A stretch of 42,067 nucleotides of DNA from Ruminococcus sp. AF41-9 (GTDB lineage Bacteria > Bacillota > Clostridia > Lachnospirales > Lachnospiraceae), in NCBI RefSeq assembly GCF_003477525.1, contig NZ_QUDO01000033.1:1-42067 (forward strand). Reading direction: 5' to 3'. Positions 36,880 to 42,067 of the stretch are shown here, in pieces (positions within the stretch are counted from its first letter, which is position 1; each line of letters begins with the position of its first letter). The position numbers were made by a program, and so were the translations under genes. Below the pieces are notes generated by a model. That model did no database searches, was not told the DNA's origin, and was given only the letters and a program-made list of their open reading frames with translations.

Positions 36880-38004
36880 TTATTTCACAATCTTCAGTTC
36901 ATATTCTCTGGTTCCCAGACCGATCTTCTCGCCCTGTTCCAGAGTTGCTTTCCACTCTATATTCGGGTTGGAATCTTTGAAGTGGTCGTGGTGGCAGTGC
37001 CAGTCTTCTTTTGCAAGATGTTCACCGAGCTGACTGTTCTCGATTGGTTTTGCCTTCAGACAGGCATCTGCGCATGCCTGATCCAGAGCAATCGGGTCAA
37101 AACTTGCGAACATTCCGATATCCGGAAGAATCGGTGCATCATTTTCTCCATGACAGTCACAGTTCGGGCTGATATCCTGTACCAGAGAAATGTGGAAGCA
37201 TGGGCGGCCATGACAGACTGCCTGTGCATACTCTGCCATCTTACGGTCCAGAAGTTCGTTTGCACTGCTGTTTGGATTGTATACGGCATCGAAACTGCAG
37301 GCTCCGATGCAGCGGCCGCAGCCTTTACATTTATCATAATCAATGACTGCTTTTTTGTCCGGATATGTAATTGCATCGCTGCCGCATTCTTTTGCACAGC
37401 GACGGCATCCACGGCAGAGTTCTTCGTTTACCGCCGGTTTTCCGCTTGCATGCTGTTTCATTTTTCCGGCACGGCTTCCGCATCCCATTCCGATGTTCTT
37501 GATCGCACCACCGAATCCGGTTGCTTCATGTCCTTTGAAATGGCTTAAACTGATGAAAATATCTGCATCCATGATTGCATGTCCGATCAGGGCTGTCTCG
37601 CAGTATTCACCATTGACAACAGGAACTTCTACTTCATCTGTTCCGCGTAAACCATCTCCGATGATGATCTGGCATCCTGTGGAAATCGGGTTGAAACCAT
37701 TCAGGTTTGCACAGTCCAGATGCTCCAGTGCATTCTTTCTGCTTCCCGGATATAAAGTATTGCAGTCTGTCAGGAACGGAAGTCCTCCCTGCTCCTTACA
37801 GAGATCAGCAACTGCCTTTGCGTAGTTCGGACGCAGGAAAGCCATGTTTCCGAGTTCTCCGAAATGCATTTTGATCGCTACAAATTTGCCTTCCATATCA
37901 ATGTTTTTGATTCCGGCTGCAATACAGAGTTTTTTCAACTTATCAAGCTGGCTGGTACCTACCGGACAGCGGAAATCTGTAAAATAAACTGTTGATTTTT
38001 CCAT
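36880..38004 (-). CDS. DUF362 protein with two 4Fe-4S clusters
   Basis: A 374-residue protein of the DUF362 family. The central part has two ferredoxin-type motifs, CRGCRRCAKEC and CKGCGRCIGAC, each able to bind a 4Fe-4S cluster. Flanking parts contain conserved family segments (KMHFGELGN, ISLSHFKGHEATGFGGAIKN, FASFDPIALDQACADAC). A redox role is likely; the partner is unknown. Proteins of this type are common in anaerobes. AGGAGG lies ahead of the ATG. It is monocistronic, with its own terminator. Confidence 0.9.
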   Translation of the reverse strand: MEKSTVYFTDFRCPVGTSQLDKLKKLCIAAGIKNIDMEGKFVAIKMHFGELGNMAFLRPNYAKAVADLCKEQGGLPFLTDCNTLYPGSRKNALEHLDCANLNGFNPISTGCQIIIGDGLRGTDEVEVPVVNGEYCETALIGHAIMDADIFISLSHFKGHEATGFGGAIKNIGMGCGSRAGKMKQHASGKPAVNEELCRGCRRCAKECGSDAITYPDKKAVIDYDKCKGCGRCIGACSFDAVYNPNSSANELLDRKMAEYAQAVCHGRPCFHISLVQDISPNCDCHGENDAPILPDIGMFASFDPIALDQACADACLKAKPIENSQLGEHLAKEDWHCHHDHFKDSNPNIEWKATLEQGEKIGLGTREYELKIVK

Positions 38005-38161
38005 TTATAATTTTCCTCCTGATTTTGTTATTTTAGTGTAATTATAAAACGTACCAGCTGTATTTTAAAGTACTTTTTATGTTCACTGGCTATTGTTTTT
38101 AATCTGTTTATAGTAAAATATTCTTATAAAAATTTTATACACTTTTATAAGGAGGACACAT

Positions 38162-40888
38162 ATGAAAAACAAAAAGTTAAAAGCATTGTCTGTACTGCTC
38201 TCTTTATGTCTGTCAGGCACACTACCTGCCGGAGCAGCAGATTTCTCAGACGGTGCTGCGAAAGAAGGAACAATAATTGAAAATACAGAACCGCCAGGGA
38301 ATGTATTTGGCGCTGATACGTCAGAAGAATTTCAGGCAAATGATCCGGAGGATGATGTAGATAGTTTTACATCAGAGACAAATGAGAATAATACGTTTTC
38401 TTCTGATGAATCATCTGTAGATATGGACGAGAAAGTAGAAGTTGCTGATGATCTGAGCAATTCTGTTTCGCCCTATTTTAAACGCTGGACAAAAGAAGCA
38501 GATATTGAAATCGATCCTTCTGTTACAACGACATGTACAATTTATAAAGGTGATAATCTGGAAGAACAGAACTATAGCACCAATGCATCGACTATAGATT
38601 CTTACCTTACTCAAAGCCCGGACGGCAGAATTATGCGTGTACAGGCAGGAGCTTTGGAAAACAAGCTTTTAATTGAATATTATGATGCATCCTATAATCT
38701 GCTGGAAACGGTAACTTTGAATCTGCCATTACCGATTTTTGGCGCATTTTACGAAAGTAATGACAATTATTATATTCTTACTGGTGACGAAAATCCTGCT
38801 GCTGATGATTCCAAAGAAGTTTTCAGAGTTACGAAATATACAAAAAACTGGAAAAATCTGGGATCCTGTAGTCTTTTTGGATGCAATACTACAATTCCAT
38901 TTCAAAGTGGGTCTGCCCGAATGACTATGTATGGAAATTATCTCTTTATCAGAACCTGCCATCGAATGTATCATGGGACTCAGGGAAATGCAACTTTTTC
39001 CGTAGATACTGTAAACATGAATATTGTCGATGAGTTTACCGAGGTTAGTAATGGAACAAATGGATATGCGAGCTTGTCTCTGAACCAGTTTATAAAGGTG
39101 GACAATGGAAAGCTTTTGGGTGTGGATCATGGTAATGCATATCCGCGGGCGCTTGCCATTTTTAAATATCCACCGGATATTAGTGAAGGACATTTTATAT
39201 CATATAATTACAGAGAATATTGCGAAGAAATAGAAGTTCTTTCTTTTCCACCAATTGCCGGAAGACCATTTAACAGCTATACAGGTGCCTCCGTTGGCGG
39301 TTTTGAAATTTCCGATTCATCGTATTTGTTTGCAGGAAGTTACGATACGGATGATGAACATTCTGCCAGAAATGTTTTTGTTGCTTCTGTAAATAAATCC
39401 ACTAATACACCTGTAATCCGTTATCTTACAAATTATGCCGGAACAGATGATACAGCTTCAACGCCACATCTTATAAAAACAGGACAGAATAGTTTTATCA
39501 TCATGTGGTCCAGCAAATGTTATGTTTATTATACAACACTGGATGGAACTGGTCTGCAGACGGGCAGTATTTATAAAATGAAGGGCAATCTTTCTGACTG
39601 TGTGCCTTCTATTATCAATGGAAAGCTTATTTGGTACACATGGAGGAGAGAGTCAATGACCTTCTATAGTGTTAATCTGTCAAATCTTTCGGAAAATCAT
39701 GCCACACGAATCATTAATGGACATAAATATGCAAGTGGCAAAGCGGTTAATGGCAGAGTAAAACAGACTTGTACTGTCTGCAGACAGCAACGGACGGTTT
39801 CCGTTCCTGTTTCGATAAAGGTAAGAGGGCGACTTATGGATCAGTATTATGATTATCCTATGGGTAAAACACATTATCTCCACCTTGGTGAATCAGAAAA
39901 TTTCTGGTGGGAAACGGCCATGAACCCTGATAATGATTCCTATCCTGTGCTGTCGGATTGCGAAATTATAATTTCTGATGAAAGTATTTTATCTTACCAG
40001 GAAGATGATGATGTATCGGATCGCCCATTTTTAACTGCAAAAAAAACAGGGGTTGCCACAGTTACTGTCAGGTCAGTCTATGATCCGAATGTTTCATATA
40101 CTACAACGATATATGTCAATACTTTTTCGGATGAATATTTTTATCTGTCTTTGTCTCCTATAAATTATAACTATGATGGAACAAAACATAAACCTAATGT
40201 TAAATTAAAAGAACTCTATAATCGTTCGGCGGTCTTTAAAGAAGGAATTGATTATAATGTTTCATTCGATAAGGATCTTATCAATGCCGGAAAAGTTCAT
40301 GTAACTGTTACAGGTATCGGAAAGTATAAAGGCACCGTACATAATTCTTTTACAATATATCCGGTATCTTCAAAAATCACTGCACAGAACATGACTCTGG
40401 ATCAGGGAACAAAGAAATATCCTGTTATCACAGATGCAGTTACAGATGGAAATATAACGCTGAAATCTTCCAATTCCAAGGTTGTGAAGGTTTCAGGTAC
40501 CAATATCATTCCTGTATCTCCAGGAAAAGCTACTGTCACTATTATTGCAGAAAAAGGACGAAATTATAAAGCATCAAAAAAAACAGTCACTGTAACAGTA
40601 CGTCCGCTTACTGTTTCCGGACTTTCGCTGAAATCAACGCTAAAGAGGCAGGCTACTGTATCATGGACTTCTGCCAAATCTGTCAGTGGATACCAGATTT
40701 ACTACAGCCAGAACAGCAATATGAAAGGTGCTGAATCTGTGACTGCGAAAAGCACTGCTAAATCGGCAATTTTGGAAAATCTTGCTTCAAAGAAAAAATA
40801 CTATATCCGTATCAGAACATACAAAACAGTAAATGGTAAGAAATATTATTCTTCATGGTCAGCAGTTAAATCTGTTACTGTAAAATAG
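38162..40888 (+). CDS. Secreted protein with YDG-like, Ig-like and Fn3 domains
   Basis: A 908-residue exported protein. A signal peptide ends after AGAA, and the mature start ADFSDG resembles that of the two large surface proteins (AEFSDG). An acidic Ser/Asp/Glu-rich region follows to about residue 95. Residues 100-560 contain a possible beta-propeller-like region without motifs I can name, including CTVCRQQRT. The C-terminal third has a Big_2-like segment, one YDG-like unit (EGIDYNVSFDKDLINAGK), another Ig-like segment, and an Fn3 domain ending SWSAVKSVTVK. The same ending style occurs in the surface proteins and the relic at 7832. No anchor motif is seen. AGGAGG precedes the ATG. Confidence 0.85.
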   Translation: MKNKKLKALSVLLSLCLSGTLPAGAADFSDGAAKEGTIIENTEPPGNVFGADTSEEFQANDPEDDVDSFTSETNENNTFSSDESSVDMDEKVEVADDLSNSVSPYFKRWTKEADIEIDPSVTTTCTIYKGDNLEEQNYSTNASTIDSYLTQSPDGRIMRVQAGALENKLLIEYYDASYNLLETVTLNLPLPIFGAFYESNDNYYILTGDENPAADDSKEVFRVTKYTKNWKNLGSCSLFGCNTTIPFQSGSARMTMYGNYLFIRTCHRMYHGTQGNATFSVDTVNMNIVDEFTEVSNGTNGYASLSLNQFIKVDNGKLLGVDHGNAYPRALAIFKYPPDISEGHFISYNYREYCEEIEVLSFPPIAGRPFNSYTGASVGGFEISDSSYLFAGSYDTDDEHSARNVFVASVNKSTNTPVIRYLTNYAGTDDTASTPHLIKTGQNSFIIMWSSKCYVYYTTLDGTGLQTGSIYKMKGNLSDCVPSIINGKLIWYTWRRESMTFYSVNLSNLSENHATRIINGHKYASGKAVNGRVKQTCTVCRQQRTVSVPVSIKVRGRLMDQYYDYPMGKTHYLHLGESENFWWETAMNPDNDSYPVLSDCEIIISDESILSYQEDDDVSDRPFLTAKKTGVATVTVRSVYDPNVSYTTTIYVNTFSDEYFYLSLSPINYNYDGTKHKPNVKLKELYNRSAVFKEGIDYNVSFDKDLINAGKVHVTVTGIGKYKGTVHNSFTIYPVSSKITAQNMTLDQGTKKYPVITDAVTDGNITLKSSNSKVVKVSGTNIIPVSPGKATVTIIAEKGRNYKASKKTVTVTVRPLTVSGLSLKSTLKRQATVSWTSAKSVSGYQIYYSQNSNMKGAESVTAKSTAKSAILENLASKKKYYIRIRTYKTVNGKKYYSSWSAVKSVTVK

Positions 40889-40915
40889 GCCTGAAAATCA
40901 CGCTCATATAACAAG

Positions 40916-40964
40916 AAAACTCCTGTACTATTTGGCAGTCAATCTGCATGAGTACAGGAGTTTT
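40916..40964. terminator. Bidirectional terminator
   Basis: AAAACTCCTGTACT pairs perfectly with AGTACAGGAGTTTT between two convergent genes. Confidence 0.88.
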
Positions 40965-40977
40965 GTGTCTTTCATTC

Positions 40978-41514
40978 TCAATAATTCTCTATGTAATCCA
41001 AAATCTCCTCCGGATTCTCCATAAATCTGCACATTTCCATAATTTCCGGTGCCATAAATTTTTCTTTCACTGTATGCTCCAGAAGTTTTTTCATCAGGTC
41101 ATAATAGCCGTTGATATTGTAAAAAACAATAGCACGATCCAGCCTGTTCAGACTTTTCAATGTAAATATCTCAAAAAATTCCTCATAAGTTCCAATCCCA
41201 CCTGGTGCCACGATAGTAGCCTGAGATTTCTCTTCAAGAAGATGTTTTCGTTCCCGCATAGTCTCAGTTATAATAAAATCAGTACACTTCTGATACAAAA
41301 CACCTGGTTTATCAAAGAATTTTGGTGCGATTCCAAGAATATATCCTTTTTCTGCAGCAACTCCTCTGGCTGCTGCTCCCATCAGTCCAGTCTCACCGCC
41401 ACCAAATACCAGACCATGTCCCCGTTTCGCCATAAGTCTTCCCAGTTGCTCTGTCTTGTCATAATAAATCTGATCCAAGTCTGCACTGGCAGCACCATAA
41501 ATGCATATATTCAC
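40978..41514 (-). CDS. LOG-family (TIGR00730) nucleotide phosphoribohydrolase
   Basis: A 178-residue Rossmann-fold protein of the LOG family, often mislabelled lysine decarboxylase. The diagnostic PGGIGTYEEFFE is present, as is FGGGETGLMGAAARG near residue 37. By homology it cleaves the ribose-phosphate from nucleoside monophosphates; the natural substrate in Clostridia is unclear. The start is GTG with AGGAGAG upstream. It lies 11 bases downstream of the DUF1292 gene and is probably co-transcribed with it. Confidence 0.9.
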   Translation of the reverse strand: MNICIYGAASADLDQIYYDKTEQLGRLMAKRGHGLVFGGGETGLMGAAARGVAAEKGYILGIAPKFFDKPGVLYQKCTDFIITETMRERKHLLEEKSQATIVAPGGIGTYEEFFEIFTLKSLNRLDRAIVFYNINGYYDLMKKLLEHTVKEKFMAPEIMEMCRFMENPEEILDYIENY

Positions 41515-41525
41515 TATTCTCTCTC

Positions 41526-41771
41526 CTATATTTGTTCATATACTTTACAAACCTTTTTATATTCCGCAGGTGTTGTAATCTTCTCTACAATTACATCCCC
41601 GTCTTCCGCATTATGATAACGATAAATATAAACACCTTCCTGAATCTCATCTCCCTCAATCAGAGAAACTGCCAGATATCCCTGTCCTTCAAATTCGAAA
41701 GTGTCCATGATTGCAAAATCCCGTTCTGTTCCATCAGATATCGGGATACTGATTACTTCATATTCTTCCAT
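41526..41771 (-). CDS. DUF1292 protein
   Basis: An 81-residue acidic cytoplasmic protein (MEEYEVISIPISDGTERDFA, then YLAVSLIEGDEIQEGVYIYR) matching DUF1292, a small family of unknown role often found near yrvI/ruvX-type genes. The frame opens earlier at 41846, but the preceding residues are basic and not part of the family; GGAAAAATACAGT precedes this ATG. Confidence 0.85.
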   Translation of the reverse strand: MEEYEVISIPISDGTERDFAIMDTFEFEGQGYLAVSLIEGDEIQEGVYIYRYHNAEDGDVIVEKITTPAEYKKVCKVYEQI

Positions 41772-41870
41772 ACTGTATTTTTCCTTTCGTTTTCTATAAT
41801 ATCTTTGTATAATTTTTTCATTTCTATCATTGCAATATTGTAGCAAAACCCCTGTATGAAGTCAAAAAAA

Positions 41871-41919
41871 TATAAGAAAGAATTCTGCTGTTATGAAATC
41901 AGGCCGAATCTTTCTTATA
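41871..41919. terminator. Inverted repeat upstream of the DUF1292 gene
   Basis: TATAAGAAAGAATTC (41871-41885) pairs with GAATCTTTCTTATA (41906-41919), with one mismatch. It may end transcription coming from the right. Confidence 0.5.
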
Positions 41920-41935
41920 TCTTTTATATTCTCTT

Positions 41936-41960
41936 ACACCACTTTACAACTTTTTCATAA
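41936..41960. repeat. 25-bp repeat also found at 20567-20591
   Basis: Identical to the copy at 20567-20591. Here it lies 60 bases before a possible reading frame that continues past the window edge, so it could be the outer end of an insertion sequence. Confidence 0.6.
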
Positions 41961-42020
41961 AAATATCGTACAGGACTTTCTGATGTATAATGAATTTGAC
42001 CCAAAACATTACAAAGGAAA

Positions 42021-42067
42021 GTGACCCTGTACGATAAAAACATTATACAACGAAAAAACACTGATTG
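42021..42067 (+). CDS. Possible start of a gene cut by the window edge
   Basis: A GTG with AAAGGAAA directly upstream opens a frame reading VTLYDKNIIQRKNTD to the window end. An 11-bp perfect inverted repeat, TATCGTACAGG (41964-41974) and CCTGTACGATA (42026-42036), encloses the start and could be a regulatory hairpin. A transposase is a guess based on the 25-bp repeat only; there are too few residues to identify. Confidence 0.3.
   Translation, partial: MTLYDKNIIQRKNTD

Overview
This window looks like chromosome from a spore-forming gut Clostridia, most likely Lachnospiraceae and possibly Blautia-like. The evidence is adjacent spmA/spmB spore genes, a T-box leader before ileS, AGGAGG ribosome sites, AT-rich intergenic DNA, and secreted proteins with YDG-like and Fn3-like repeats. 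The genus is an inference; the sequence contains no rRNA or tRNA to test it.

Left part (1-7.7 kb): a 20-bp minisatellite, a PrcB-like lipoprotein, a PlsC acyltransferase, spmB-spmA, a large serine recombinase, a degenerate AAA_14/DUF4143 ATPase, and a NifX-FKBP fusion with a His/Cys-rich repeat linker.

Central part (7.8-27.6 kb): a mosaic accessory locus built from repeats of one module. The module is a large secreted repeat protein gene whose 3' end faces the 3' end of an Rpn-like PD-(D/E)XK nuclease gene across a conserved pair of terminators. Two near full-length surface genes lie in opposite orientation (9.6-13.8 kb and 27.0-22.9 kb). Two near-identical rpn genes also lie in opposite orientation (8.3-9.2 kb and 16.3-17.2 kb). 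There are further fragments of both gene types. Other genes occupy places where a module partner would be expected: an ApaLI-like restriction-modification pair and a cell-wall amidase. A D-aminoacylase gene and whole and broken AAA-ATPase/nuclease genes complete the region. The layout suggests repeated recombination at a surface-protein locus.

Right part (27.8-42 kb): housekeeping genes. These are glycogen phosphorylase, isoleucyl-tRNA synthetase with its T-box, a D-Ala-D-Ala carboxypeptidase, a DEDDh exonuclease, a DUF362 ferredoxin-like protein, a third secreted Fn3 protein, a LOG-family protein and a DUF1292 protein. The right edge may hold the start of an insertion sequence.

Three otherwise intact genes (surface protein 2, ileS, the carboxypeptidase) each carry an apparent one-base deletion, always in a two-base run. 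ileS is essential, so base-calling errors are more likely than three real pseudogenes. The restriction enzyme gene has a separate in-frame TAG.
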